In this document: in pieces, positions 37,695-50,566 of the stretch | Position numbering within the stretch: position 1 is the stretch's first letter | Layout of the letters: each line of letters begins with the position of its first letter | From: Rallus limicola | Taxonomy: Eukaryota; Chordata; Aves; Gruiformes; Rallidae | Assembly (NCBI GenBank): GCA_022605955.1 | Contig: JAKCOZ010000645.1 | Span: 39,038 to 103,037, forward strand | Direction: 5' to 3' | DNA length: 64,000 bases | The notes under the pieces: generated by a model | The model's database searches: none | The model's input: the letters and a program-made list of their open reading frames with translations, nothing else | Told to the model about the DNA's origin: nothing | Translations under genes and position numbers: made by a program

Positions 37695-40070
37695 GTGCTT
37701 TTCTCGGCCCTAGCAGACTGCAGTTCAAAACATGCTAAACGTCCAGCAATAACTCCCAAAGTAAAGAAGCTAGGACTGAAAGGCATAGCTTGTCTGAAAC
37801 CTCCTAACAGGACACACAAGCAGAACCTGTCACTTTGGCTCTCAGCCTTTTCCTTTGCCTGGAAAGAAGGAACATACCTGCTACCTCCTACAGTGCTTTT
37901 CTCGGCCCTAGCAGACTGCAGTTCAAAACATGCTAAACGTCCAGCAATAACTCCCAAAGTAAAGAAGCTAGGACTGAAAGGCATAGCTTGTCTGAAACCT
38001 CCTAACAGGACACACAAGCAGACCCTGTCACTTTGGCTCTCAGCCTTTTCCTTTGCCTGGAAAGAGGGAACATGCCTGGAACCTCCTACGGTGCTTTTCT
38101 CGGCCCTAGCAGACTGCAGTTCAAAACATGCTAAACGTCCAGCAATAACTCCCAAAGTAAAGAAGCTAGGCATGAAAGGCATAGCTTGTCTGAAACCTCC
38201 TAACAGGACACACAAGCAGACCCTGTCACTTTGGCTCTCAGCCTTTTCCTTTGCCTGGAAAGAGGGAACATGCCTGGAACCTCCTACGGTGCTTTTCTCG
38301 GCCCTAGCAGACTGCAGTTCAAAACATGCTAAACGTCCAGCAATAACTCCCAAAGTAAAGAAGCTAGGACTGAAAGGCATAGCTTGTCTGAAACCTCCTA
38401 ACAGGACACACAAGCAGACCCTGTCACTTTGGCTCTCAGCCTTTTCCTTTGCCTGGAAAGAGGGAACATGCCTGGAACCTCCTACGGTGCTTTTCTCGGC
38501 CCTAGCAGACTGCAGTTCAAAACATGCTAAACGTCCAGCAATAACTCCCAAAGTAAAGAAGCTAGGCATGAAAGGCATAGCTTGTCTGAAACCTCCTAAC
38601 AGGACACACAAGCAGACCCTGTCACTTTGGCTCTCAGCCTTTTCCTTTGCCTGGAAAGAGGGAACATGCCTGGAACCTCCTACGGTGCTTTTCTCGGCCC
38701 TAGCAGACTGCAGTTCAAAACATGCTAAACGTCCAGCAATAACTCCCAAAGTAAAGAAGCTAGGACTGAAAGGCATAGCTTGTCTGAAACCTCCTAACAG
38801 GACACACAAGCAGACCCTGTCACTTTGGCTCTCAGCCTTTTCCTTTGCCTGGAAAGAGGGAACATGCCTGGAACCTCCTACGGTGCTTTTCTCGGCCCTA
38901 GCAGACTGCAGTTCAAAACATGCTAAACGTCCAGCAATAACTCCCAAAGTAAAGAAGCTAGGACTGAAAGGCATAGCTTGTCTGAAACCTCCTAACAGGA
39001 CACACAAGCAGAACCTGTCACTTTGGCTCTCAGCCTTTTCCTTTGCCTGGAAAGAAGGAACATACCTGCTACCTCCTACAGTGCTTTTCTCGGCCCTAGC
39101 AGACTGCAGTTCAAAACATGCTAAACGTCCAGCAATAACTCCCAAAGTAAAGAAGCTAGGACTGAAAGGCATAGCTTGTCTGAAACCTCCTAACAGGACA
39201 CACAAGCAGACCCTGTCACTTTGGCTCTCAGCCTTTTCCTTTGCCTGGAAAGAGGGAACATGCCTGGAACCTCCTACGGTGCTTTTCTCGGCCCTAGCAG
39301 ACTGCAGTTCAAAACATGCTAAACGTCCAGCAATAACTCCCAAAGTAAAGAAGCTAGGCATGAAAGGCATAGCTTGTCTGAAACCTCCTAACAGGACACA
39401 CAAGCAGACCCTGTCACTTTGGCTCTCAGCCTTTTCCTTTGCCTGGAAAGAGGGAACATGCCTGGAACCTCCTACGGTGCTTTTCTCGGCCCTAGCAGAC
39501 TGCAGTTCAAAACATGCTAAACGTCCAGCAATAACTCCCAAAGTAAAGAAGCTAGGACTGAAAGGCATAGCTTGTCTGAAACCTCCTAACAGGACACACA
39601 AGCAGACCCTGTCACTTTGGCTCTCAGCCTTTTCCTTTGCCTGGAAAGAGGGAACATGCCTGGAACCTCCTACGGTGCTTTTCTCGGCCCTAGCAGACTG
39701 CAGTTCAAAACATGCTAAACGTCCAGCAATAACTCCCAAAGTAAAGAAGCTAGGCATGAAAGGCATAGCTTGTCTGAAACCTCCTAACAGGACACACAAG
39801 CAGACCCTGTCACTTTGGCTCTCAGCCTTTTCCTTTGCCTGGAAAAAGGGAACATGCCTGGAACCTCCTACGGTGCTTTTCTCGGCCCTAGCAGACTGCA
39901 GTTCAAAACATGCTAAACGTCCAGCAATAACTCCCAAAGTAAAGAAGCTAGGACTGAAAGGCATAGCTTGTCTGAAACCTCCTAACAGGACACACAAGCA
40001 GACCCTGTCACTTTGGCTCTCAGCCTTTTCCTTTGCCTGGAAAGAGGGAACATGCCTGGAACCTCCTACG
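37695..40070 (+). repeat. six-monomer HOR (1188 bp), two tandem copies
   Basis: Monomers 191-196 and 197-202. The rare agcagaacctgtc (usual agcagaccctgtc) occurs at 37821 and 39009, exactly 1188 bp apart, and both copies follow the order Y, C, ggcat C, C, ggcat C, C. A private ggaaaaaggg near 39842 marks the second copy. The copies are otherwise nearly identical. Confidence 0.9.
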
Positions 40071-40268
40071 GTGCTTTTCTCGGCCCTAGCAGACTGCAGT
40101 TCAAAACATGCTAAACGTCCAGCAATAACTCCCAAAGTAAAGAAGCTAGGACTGAAAGGCATAGCTTGTCTGAAACCTCCTAACAGGACACACAAGCAGA
40201 CCCTGTCACTTTGGCTCTCAGCCTTTTCCTTTGCCTGGAAAGAAGGAACATACCTGCTACCTCCTACG

Positions 40269-42843
40269 GTGCTTTTCTCGGCCCTAGCAGACTGCAGTTC
40301 AAAACATGCTAAACGTCCAGCAATAACTCCCAAAGTAAAGAAGCTAGGCATGAAAGGCATAGCTTGTCTGAAACCTCCTAACAGGACACACAAGCAGACC
40401 CTGTCACTTTGGCTCTCAGCCTTTTCCTTTGCCTGGAAAGAGGGAACATGCCTGGAACCTCCTACGGTGCTTTTCTCGGCCCTAGCAGACTGCAGTTCAA
40501 AACATGCTAAACGTCCAGCAATAACTCCCAAAGTAAAGAAGCTAGGACTGAAAGGCATAGCTTGTCTGAAACCTCCTAACAGGACACACAAGCAGACCCT
40601 GTCACTTTGGCTCTCAGCCTTTTCCTTTGCCTGGAAAGAAGGAACATACCTGCTACCTCCTACAGTGCTTTTCTCGGCCCTAGCAGACTGCAGTTCAAAA
40701 CATGCTAAACGTCCAGCAATAACTCCCAAAGTAAAGAAGCTAGGACTGAAAGGCATAGCTTGTCTGAAACCTCCTAACAGGACACACAAGCAGACCCTGT
40801 CACTTTGGCTCTCAGCCTTATCCTTTGCATGGAAAGAGGGAACATGCCTGGAACCTCCTACGGTGCTTTTCTCGGCCCTAGCAGACTGCAGTTCAAAACA
40901 TGCTAAACGTCCAGCAATAACTCCCAAAGTAAAGAAGCTAGGACTGAAAGGCATAGCTTGTCTGAAACCTCCTAACAGGACATACAAGCAGACCCTGTCA
41001 CTTTGGCTCTCAGCCTTTTCCTTTGCCTGGAAAGAGGGAACATGCCTGGAACCTCCTACGGTGCTTTTCTCGGCCCTAGCAGACTGCAGTTCAAAACATG
41101 CTAAACGTCCAGCAATAACTCCCAAAGTAAAGAAGCTAGGCATGAAAGGCATAGCTTGTCTGAAACCTCCTAACAGGACACACAAGCAGACCCTGTCACT
41201 TTGGCTCTCAGCCTTTTCCTTCGCCTGGAAAGAGGGAACATGCCTGGAACCTCCTACGGTGCTTTTCTCGGCCCTAGCAGACTGCAGTTCAAAACTTGCT
41301 AAACGTCCAGCAATAACTCCCAAAGTAAAGAAGCTAGGCATGAAAGGCATAGCTTGTCTGAAACCTCCTAACAGGACACACAAGCAGACCCTGTCACTTT
41401 GGCTCTCAGCCTTTTCCTTTGCCTGGAAAGAGGGAACATGCCTGGAACCTCCTACGGTGCTTTTCTCGGCCCTAGCAGACTGCAGTTCAAAACATGCTAA
41501 ACGTCCAGCAATAACTCCCAAAGTAAAGAAGCTAGGCATGAAAGGCATAGCTTGTCTGAAACCTCCTAACAGGACACACAAGCAGACCCTGTCACTTTGG
41601 CTCTCAGCCTTTTCCTTTGCCTGGAAAGAGGGAACATGCCTGGAACCTCCTACGGTGCTTTTCTCGGCCCTAGCAGACTGCAGTTCAAAACATGCTAAAC
41701 GTCCAGCAATAACTCCCAAAGTAAAGAAGCTAGGACTGAAAGGCATAGCTTGTCTGAAACCTCCTAACAGGACACACAAGCAGACCCTGTCACTTTGGCT
41801 CTCAGCCTTTTCCTTTGCCTGGAAAGAGGGAACATGCCTGGAACCTCCTACGGTGCTTTTCTCGGCCCTAGCAGACTGCAGTTCAAAACATGCTAAACGT
41901 CCAGCAATAACTCCCAAAGTAAAGAAGCTAGGACTGAAAGGCATAGCTTGTCTGAAACCTCCTAACAGGACACACAAGCAGACCCTGTCACTTTGGCTCT
42001 CAGCCTTTTCCTTTGCCTGGAAAGAAGGAACATACCTGCTACCTCCTACAGTGCTTTTTCTCGGCCCTAGCAGACTGCAGTTCAAAACATGCTAAACGTC
42101 CAGCAATAACTCCCAAAGTAAAGAAGCTAGGCATGAAAGGCATAGCTTGTCTGAAACCTCCTAACAGGACACACAAGCAGACCCTGTCACTTTGGCTCTC
42201 AGCCTTTTCCTTTGCCTGGAAAGAAGGAACATACCTGCTACCTCCTACAGTGCTTTTCTCGGCCCTAGCAGACTGCAGTTCAAAACATGCTAAACGTCCA
42301 GCAATAACTCCCAAAGTAAAGAAGCTAGGACTGAAAGGCATAGCTTGTCTGAAACCTCCTAACAGGACACACAAGCAGACCCTGTCACTTTGGCTCTCAG
42401 CCTTTTCCTTTGCCTGGAAAGAGGGAACATGCCTGGAACCTCCTACGGTGCTTTTCTCGGCCCTAGCAGACTGCAGTTCAAAACATGCTAAACGTCCAGC
42501 AATAACTCCCAAAGTAAAGAAGCTAGGCATGAAAGGCATAGCTTGTCTGAAACCTCCTAACAGGACACACAAGCAGACCCTGTCACTTTGGCTCTCAGCC
42601 TTTTCCTTTGCCTGGAAAGAGGGAACATGCCTGGAACCTCCTACGGTGCTTTTCTCGGCCCTAGCAGACTGCAGTTCAAAACATGCTAAACGTCCAGCAA
42701 TAACTCCCAAAGTAAAGAAGCTAGGACTGAAAGGCATAGCTAGTCTGAAACCTCCTAACAGGACACACAAGCAGACCCTGTCACTTTGGCTCTCAGCCTT
42801 TTCCTTTGCCTGGAAAGAAGGAACATACCTGCTACCTCCTACA
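40269..42843 (+). repeat. thirteen-monomer HOR, copy A
   Basis: Monomers 204-216, 2575 bp including one inserted T. Ordered markers are ccttatccttt near 40816, acatacaag near 40981, a unit with aaaacttgc near 41292, gtgctttttctcgg at 42051, and atagctagtctg near 42737. Each recurs 2575 bp later in copy B. A private ccttcgcctgg near 41218 distinguishes this copy. Confidence 0.93.
42051..42249 (+). repeat. 199-bp monomer with T-tract expansion
   Basis: gtgctttt has five T at 42055-42059 instead of four. The same insertion is at 44630-44634 in the next 13-mer copy, so it arose once and was then duplicated. It breaks the long forward frame, which meets a stop about 35 bp later. Confidence 0.92.
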
Positions 42844-45418
42844 GTGCTTTTCTCGGCCCTAGCAGACTGCAGTTCAAAACATGCTAAACGTCCAGCAATA
42901 ACTCCCAAAGTAAAGAAGCTAGGCATGAAAGGCATAGCTTGTCTGAAACCTCCTAACAGGACACACAAGCAGACCCTGTCACTTTGGCTCTCAGCCTTTT
43001 CCTTTGCCTGGAAAGAGGGAACATGCCTGGAACCTCCTACGGTGCTTTTCTCGGCCCTAGCAGACTGCAGTTCAAAACATGCTAAACGTCCAGCAATAAC
43101 TCCCAAAGTAAAGAAGCTAGGACTGAAAGGCATAGCTTGTCTGAAACCTCCTAACAGGACACACAAGCAGACCCTGTCACTTTGGCTCTCAGCCTTTTCC
43201 TTTGCCTGGAAAGAAGGAACATACCTGCTACCTCCTACAGTGCTTTTCTCGGCCCTAGCAGACTGCAGTTCAAAACATGCTAAACGTCCAGCAATAACTC
43301 CCAAAGTAAAGAAGCTAGGACTGAAAGGCATAGCTTGTCTGAAACCTCCTAACAGGACACACAAGCAGACCCTGTCACTTTGGCTCTCAGCCTTATCCTT
43401 TGCATGGAAAGAGGGAACATGCCTGGAACCTCCTACGGTGCTTTTCTCGGCCCTAGCAGACTGCAGTTCAAAACATGCTAAACGTCCAGCAATAACTCCC
43501 AAAGTAAAGAAGCTAGGACTGAAAGGCATAGCTTGTCTGAAACCTCCTAACAGGACATACAAGCAGACCCTGTCACTTTGGCTCTCAGCCTTTTCCTTTG
43601 CCTGGAAAGAGGGAACATGCCTGGAACCTCCTACGGTGCTTTTCTCGGCCCTAGCAGACTGCAGTTCAAAACATGCTAAACGTCCAGCAATAACTCCCAA
43701 AGTAAAGAAGCTAGGCATGAAAGGCATAGCTTGTCTGAAACCTCCTAACAGGACACACAAGCAGACCCTGTCACTTTGGCTCTCAGCCTTTTCCTTTGCC
43801 TGGAAAGAGGGAACATGCCTGGAACCTCCTACGGTGCTTTTCTCGGCCCTAGCAGACTGCAGTTCAAAACTTGCTAAACGTCCAGCAATAACTCCCAAAG
43901 TAAAGAAGCTAGGCATGAAAGGCATAGCTTGTCTGAAACCTCCTAACAGGACACACAAGCAGACCCTGTCACTTTGGCTCTCAGCCTTTTCCTTTGCCTG
44001 GAAAGAGGGAACATGCCTGGAACCTCCTACGGTGCTTTTCTCGGCCCTAGCAGACTGCAGTTCAAAACATGCTAAACGTCCAGCAATAACTCCCAAAGTA
44101 AAGAAGCTAGGCATGAAAGGCATAGCTTGTCTGAAACCTCCTAACAGGACACACAAGCAGACCCTGTCACTTTGGCTCTCAGCCTTTTCCTTTGCCTGGA
44201 AAGAGGGAACATGCCTGGAACCTCCTACGGTGCTTTTCTCGGCCCTAGCAGACTGCAGTTCAAAACATGCTAAACGTCCAGCAATAACTCCCAAAGTAAA
44301 GAAGCTAGGACTGAAAGGCATAGCTTGTCTGAAACCTCCTAACAGGACACACAAGCAGACCCTGTCACTTTGGCTCTCAGCCTTTTCCTTTGCCTGGAAA
44401 GAGGGAACATGCCTGGAACCTCCTACGGTGCTTTTCTCGGCCCTAGCAGACTGCAGTTCAAAACATGCTAAACGTCCAGCAATAACTCCCAAAGTAAAGA
44501 AGCTAGGACTGAAAGGCATAGCTTGTCTGAAACCTCCTAACAGGACACACAAGCAGACCCTGTCACTTTGGCTCTCAGCCTTTTCCTTTGCCTGGAAAGA
44601 AGGAACATACCTGCTACCTCATACAGTGCTTTTTCTCGGCCCTAGCAGACTGCAGTTCAAAACATGCTAAACGTCCAGCAATAACTCCCAAAGTAAAGAA
44701 GCTAGGCATGAAAGGCATAGCTTGTCTGAAACCTCCTAACAGGACACACAAGCAGACCCTGTCACTTTGGCTCTCAGCCTTTTCCTTTGCCTGGAAAGAA
44801 GGAACATACCTGCTACCTCCTACAGTGCTTTTCTCGGCCCTAGCAGACTGCAGTTCAAAACATGCTAAACGTCCAGCAATAACTCCCAAAGTAAAGAAGC
44901 TAGGACTGAAAGGCATAGCTTGTCTGAAACCTCCTAACAGGACACACAAGCAGACCCTGTCACTTTGGCTCTCAGCCTTTTCCTTTGCCTGGAAAGAGGG
45001 AACATGCCTGGAACCTCCTACGGTGCTTTTCTCGGCCCTAGCAGACTGCAGTTCAAAACATGCTAAACGTCCAGCAATAACTCCCAAAGTAAAGAAGCTA
45101 GGCATGAAAGGCATAGCTTGTCTGAAACCTCCTAACAGGACACACAAGCAGACCCTGTCACTTTGGCTCTCAGCCTTTTCCTTTGCCTGGAAAGAGGGAA
45201 CATGCCTGGAACCTCCTACGGTGCTTTTCTCGGCCCTAGCAGACTGCAGTTCAAAACATGCTAAACGTCCAGCAATAACTCCCAAAGTAAAAAAGCTAGG
45301 ACTGAAAGGCATAGCTAGTCTGAAACCTCCTAACAGGACACACAAGCAGACCCTGTCACTTTGGCTCTCAGCCTTTTCCTTTGCCTGGAAAGAAGGAACA
45401 TACCTGCTACCTCCTACA
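42844..45418 (+). repeat. thirteen-monomer HOR, copy B
   Basis: Monomers 217-229, again 2575 bp. It carries ccttatccttt near 43391, acatacaag near 43554, aaaacttgc near 43867, the five-T insertion at 44630 and atagctagtctg near 45312. Private changes are cctcatacag near 44617 and gtaaaaaagc near 45288. Confidence 0.93.
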
Positions 45419-47992
45419 GTGCTTTTCTCGGCCCTAGCAGACTGCAGTTCAAAACATGCTAAACGTCCAGCAATAACTCCCAAAGTAAAGAAGCTAGGCA
45501 TGAAAGGCATAGCTTGTCTGAAACCTCCTAACAGGACACACAAGCAGACCCTGTCACTTTGGCTCTCAGCCTTTTCCTTTGCCTGGAAAGAGGGAACATG
45601 CCTGGAACCTCCTACGGTGCTTTTCTCGGCCCTAGCAGACTGCAGTTCAAAACATGCTAAACGTCCAGCAATAACTCCCAAAGTAAAGAAGCTAGGACTG
45701 AAAGGCATAGCTTGTCTGAAACCTCCTAACAGGACACACAAGCAGACCCTGTCACTTTGGCTCTCAGCCTTTTCCTTTGCCTGGAAAGAAGGAACATACC
45801 TGCTACCTCCTACAGTGCTTTTCTCGGCCCTAGCAGACTGCAGTTCAAAACATGCTAAACGTCCAGCAATAACTCCCAAAGTAAAGAAGCTAGGACTGAA
45901 AGGCATAGCTTGTCTGAAACCTCCTAACAGGACACACAAGCAGACCCTGTCACTTTGGCTCTCAGCCTTTTCCTTTGCATGGAAAGAGGGAACATGCCTG
46001 GAACCTCCTACGGTGCTTTTCTCGGCCCTAGCAGACTGCAGTTCAAAACATGCTAAACGTCCAGCAATAACTCCCAAAGTAAAGAAGCTAGGACTGAAAG
46101 GCATAGCTTGTCTGAAACCTCCTAACAGGACATACAAGCAGACCCTGTCACTTTGGCTCTCAGCCTTTTCCTTTGCCTGGAAAGAGGGAACATGCCTGGA
46201 ACCTCCTACGGTGCTTTTCTCGGCCCTAGCAGACTGCAGTTCAAAACATGCTAAACGTCCAGCAATAACTCCCAAAGTAAAGAAGCTAGGCATGAAAGGC
46301 ATAGCTTGTCTGAAACCTCCTAACAGGACACACAAGCAGACCCTGTCACTTTGGCTCTCAGCCTTTTCCTTTGCATGGAAAGAGGGAACATGCCTGGAAC
46401 CTCCTACGGTGCTTTTCTCGGCCCTAGCAGACTGCAGTTCAAAACTTGCTAAACGTCCAGCAATAACTCCCAAAGTAAAGAAGCTAGGCATGAAAGGCAT
46501 AGCTTGTCTGAAACCTCCTAACAGGACACACAAGCAGACCCTGTCACTTTGGCTCTCAGCCTTTTCCTTTGCCTGGAAAGAAGGAACATACCTGCTACCT
46601 CCTACAGTGCTTTTCTCGGCCCTAGCAGACTGCAGTTCAAAACATGCTAAACGTCCAGCAATAACTCCCAAAGAAAAGAAGCTAGGACTGAAAGGCATAG
46701 CTTGTCTGAAACCTCCTAACAGGACACACAAGCAGACCCTGTCACTTTGGCTCTCAGCCTTTTCCTTTGCCTGGAAAGAGGGAACATGCCTGGAACCTCC
46801 TACGGTGCTTTTCTCGGCCCTAGCAGACTGCAGTTCAAAACATGCTAAACGTCCAGCAATAACTCCCAAAGTAAAGAAGCTAGGCATGAAAGGCATAGCT
46901 TGTCTGAAACCTCCTAACAGGACACACAAGCAGACCCTGTCACTTTGGCTCTCAGCCTTTTCCTTTGCCTGGAAAGAGGGAACATGCCTGGAACCTCCTA
47001 CGGTGCTTTTCTCGGCCCTAGCAGACTGCAGTTCAAAACATGCTAAACGTCCAGCAATAACTCCCAAAGTAAAGAAGCTAGGACTGAAAGGCATAGCTTG
47101 TCTGAAACCTCCTAACAGGACACACAAGCAGACCCTGTCACTTTGGCTCTCAGCCTTTTCCTTTGCCTGGAAAGAAGGAACATGCCTGGAACCTCCTACG
47201 GTGCTTTTCTCGGCCCTAGCAGACTGCAGTTCAAAACATGCTAAACGTCCAGCAATAACTCCCAAAGTAAAGAAGCTAGGACTGAAAGGCATAGCTTGTC
47301 TGAAACCTCCTAACAGGACACACAAGCAGACCCTGTCACTTTGGCTCTCAGCCTTTTCCTTTGCCTGGAAAGAGGGAACATGCCTGGAACCTCCTACGGT
47401 GCTTTTCTCGGCCCTAGCAGACTGCAGTTCAAAACATGCTAAACGTCCAGCAATAACTCCCAAAGTAAAGAAGCTAGGACTGAAAGGCATAGCTTGTCTG
47501 AAACCTCCTAACAGGACACACAAGCAGACCCTGTCACTTTGGCTCTCAGCCTTTTCCTTTGCCTGGAAAGAAGGAACATACCTGCTACCTCCTACGGTGC
47601 TTTTCTCGGCCCTAGCAGACTGCAGTTCAAAACATGCTAAACATCCAGCAATAACTCCCAAAGTAAAGAAGCTAGGACGGAAAGGCATAGCTTGTCTGAA
47701 ACCTCCTAACAGGACACACAAGCAGACCCTGTCACTTTGGCTCTCAGCCTTTTCCTTTGCCTGGAAAGAGGGAACATGCCTGGAACCTCCTACGGTGCTT
47801 TTCTCGGCCCTAGCAGACTGCAGTTCAAAACATGCTAAACGTCCAGCAATAACTCCCAAAGTCAAGAAGCTAGGCATGAAAGGCATAGCTTGTCTGAAAC
47901 CTCCTAACAGGACACACAAGCAGACCCTGTCACTTTGGCTCTCAGCCTTTTCCTTTGCCTGGAAAGAGGGAACATGCCTGGAACCTCCTACG
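45419..47992 (+). repeat. thirteen-monomer HOR, copy C, diverged
   Basis: Monomers 230-242. The acatacaag unit near 46131 and the aaaacttgc unit near 46441 keep the 13-mer spacing, but the ccttatcc and five-T markers are absent. New markers appear: ccaaagaaaag near 46668 and an altered unit with aaacatccag near 47640 and ctaggacggaaag near 47673. The shift in markers shows mixing with another block after duplication. Confidence 0.78.
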
Positions 47993-50566
47993 GTGCTTTT
48001 CTCGGCCCTAGCAGACTGCAGTTCAAAACATGCTAAACGTCCAGCAATAACTCCCAAAGTAAAGAAGCTAGGCATGAAAGGCATAGCTTGTCTGAAACCT
48101 CCTAACAGGACACACAAGCAGACCCTGTCACTTTGGCTCTCAGCCTTTTCCTTTGCCTGGAAAGAGGGAACATGCCTGGAACCTCCTACGGTGCTTTTCT
48201 CGGCCCTAGCAGACTGCAGTTCAAAACATGCTAAACGTCCAGCAATAACTCCCAAAGTAAAGAAGCTAGGACTGAAAGGCATAGCTTGTCTGAAACCTCC
48301 TAACAGGACACACAAGCAGACCCTGTCACTTTGGCTCTCAGCCTTTTCCTTTGCCTGGAAAGAAGGAACATACCTGCTACCTCCTACAGTGCTTTTCTCG
48401 GCCCTAGCAGACTGCAGTTCAAAACATGCTAAACGTCCAGCAATAACTCCCAAAGTAAAGAAGCTAGGACTGAAAGGCATAGCTTGTCTGAAACCTCCTA
48501 ACAGGACACACAAGCAGACCCTGTCACTTTGGCTCTCAGCCTTTTCCTTTGCATGGAAAGAGGGAACATGCCTGGAACCTCCTACGGTGCTTTTCTCGGC
48601 CCTAGCAGACTGCAGTTCAAAACATGCTAAACGTCCAGCAATAACTCCCAAAGTAAAGAAGCTAGGACTGAAAGGCATAGCTTGTCTGAAACCTCCTAAC
48701 AGGACATACAAGCAGACCCTGTCACTTTGGCTCTCAGCCTTTTCCTTTGCCTGGAAAGAGGGAACATGCCTGGAACCTCCTACGGTGCTTTTCTCGGCCC
48801 TAGCAGACTGCAGTTCAAAACATGCTAAACGTCCAGCAATAACTCCCAAAGTAAAGAAGCTAGGCATGAAAGGCATAGCTTGTGTGAAACCTCCTAACAG
48901 GACACACAAGCAGACCCTGTCACTTTGGCTCTCAGCCTTTTCCTTTGCCTGGAAAGAGGGAACATGCCTGGAACCTCCTACGGTGCTTTTCTCGGCCCTA
49001 GCAGACTGCAGTTCAAAACTTGCTAAACGTCCAGCAATAACTCCCAAAGTAAAGAAGCTAGGCATGAAAGGCATAGCTTGTCTGAAACCTCCTAACAGGA
49101 CACACAAGCAGACCCTGTCACTTTGGCTCTCAGCCTTTTCCTTTGCCTGGAAAGAAGGAACATACCTGCTACCTCCTACAGTGCTTTTCTCGGCCCTAGC
49201 AGACTGCAGTTCAAAACATGCTAAACGTCCAGCAATAACTCCCAAAGAAAAGAAGCTAGGACTGAAAGGCATAGCTTGTCTGAAACCTCCTAACAGGACA
49301 CACAAGCAGACCCTGTCACTTTGGCTCTCAGCCTTTTCCTTTGCCTGGAAAGAGGGAACATGCCTGGAACCTCCTACGGTGCTTTTCTCGGCCCTAGCAG
49401 ACTGCAGTTCAAAACATGCTAAACGTCCAGCAATAACTCCCAAAGTAAAGAAGCTAGGACTGAAAGGCATAGCTTGTCTGAAACCTCCTAACAGGACACA
49501 CAAGCAGACCCTGTCACTTTGGCTCTCAGCCTTTTCCTTTGCCTGGAAAGAGGGAACATGCCTGGAACCTCCTACGGTGCTTTTCTCGGCCCTAGCAGAC
49601 TGCAGTTCAAAACATGCTAAACGTCCAGCAATAACTCCCAAAGTAAAGAAGCTAGGACTGAAAGGCATAGCTTGTCTGAAACCTCCTAACAGGACACACA
49701 AGCAGACCCTGTCACTTTGGCTCTCAGCCTTTTCCTTTGCCTGGAAAGAAGGAACATGCCTGGAACCTCCTACGGTGCTTTTCTCGGCCCTAGCAGACTG
49801 CAGTTCAAAACATGCTAAACGTCCAGCAATAACTCCCAAAGTAAAGAAGCTAGGACTGAAAGGCATAGCTTGTCTGAAACCTCCTAACAGGACACACAAG
49901 CAGACCCTGTCACTTTGGCTCTCAGCCTTTTCCTTTGCCTGGAAAGAGGGAACATGCCTGGAACCTCCTACGGTGCTTTTCTCGGCCCTAGCAGACTGCA
50001 GTTCAAAACATGCTAAACGTCCAGCAATAACTCCCAAAGTAAAGAAGCTAGGACTGAAAGGCATAGCTTGTCTGAAACCTCCTAACAGGACACACAAGCA
50101 GACCCTGTCACTTTGGCTCTCAGCCTTTTCCTTTGCCTGGAAAGAGGGAACATGCCTGGAACCTCCTACGGTGCTTTTCTCGGCCCTAGCAGACTGCAGT
50201 TCAAAACATGCTAAACGTCCAGCAATAACTCCCAAAGTAAAGAAGCTAGGACTGAAAGGCATAGCTTGTCTGAAACCTCCTAACAGGACACACAAGCAGA
50301 CCCTGTCACTTTGGCTCTCAGCCTTTTCCTTTGCCTGGAAAGAGGGAACATGCCTGGAACCTCCTACGGTGCTTTTCTCGGCCCTAGCAGACTGCAGTTC
50401 AAAACATGCTAAACGTCCAGCAATAACTCCCAAAGTAAAGAAGCTAGGACTGAAAGGCATAGCTTGTCTGAAACCTCCTAACAGGACACACAAGCAGACC
50501 CTGTCACTTTGGCTCTCAGCCTTTTCCTTTGCCTGGAAAGAAGGAACATACCTGCTACCTCCTACA
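47993..50566 (+). repeat. thirteen-monomer HOR, copy D, diverged
   Basis: Monomers 243-255. It keeps the copy C order acatacaag near 48705, aaaacttgc near 49014 and ccaaagaaaag near 49242, each exactly 2574 bp after its partner. It also carries gcttgtgtg near 48881, a marker otherwise tied to the cassettes in the left half. Its second half is a run of near-uniform ggact C units and starts the block that recurs 34 monomers later. Confidence 0.78.

Noticed and set aside
24033..42095. Forward open frame of 6020 codons and its continuations at 42013, 44588, 52489 and 59220
   Set aside because: It is the same satellite frame, broken only where 1-bp indels occur and resuming in another frame. Breakpoints coincide with monomer indels, not with gene boundaries.
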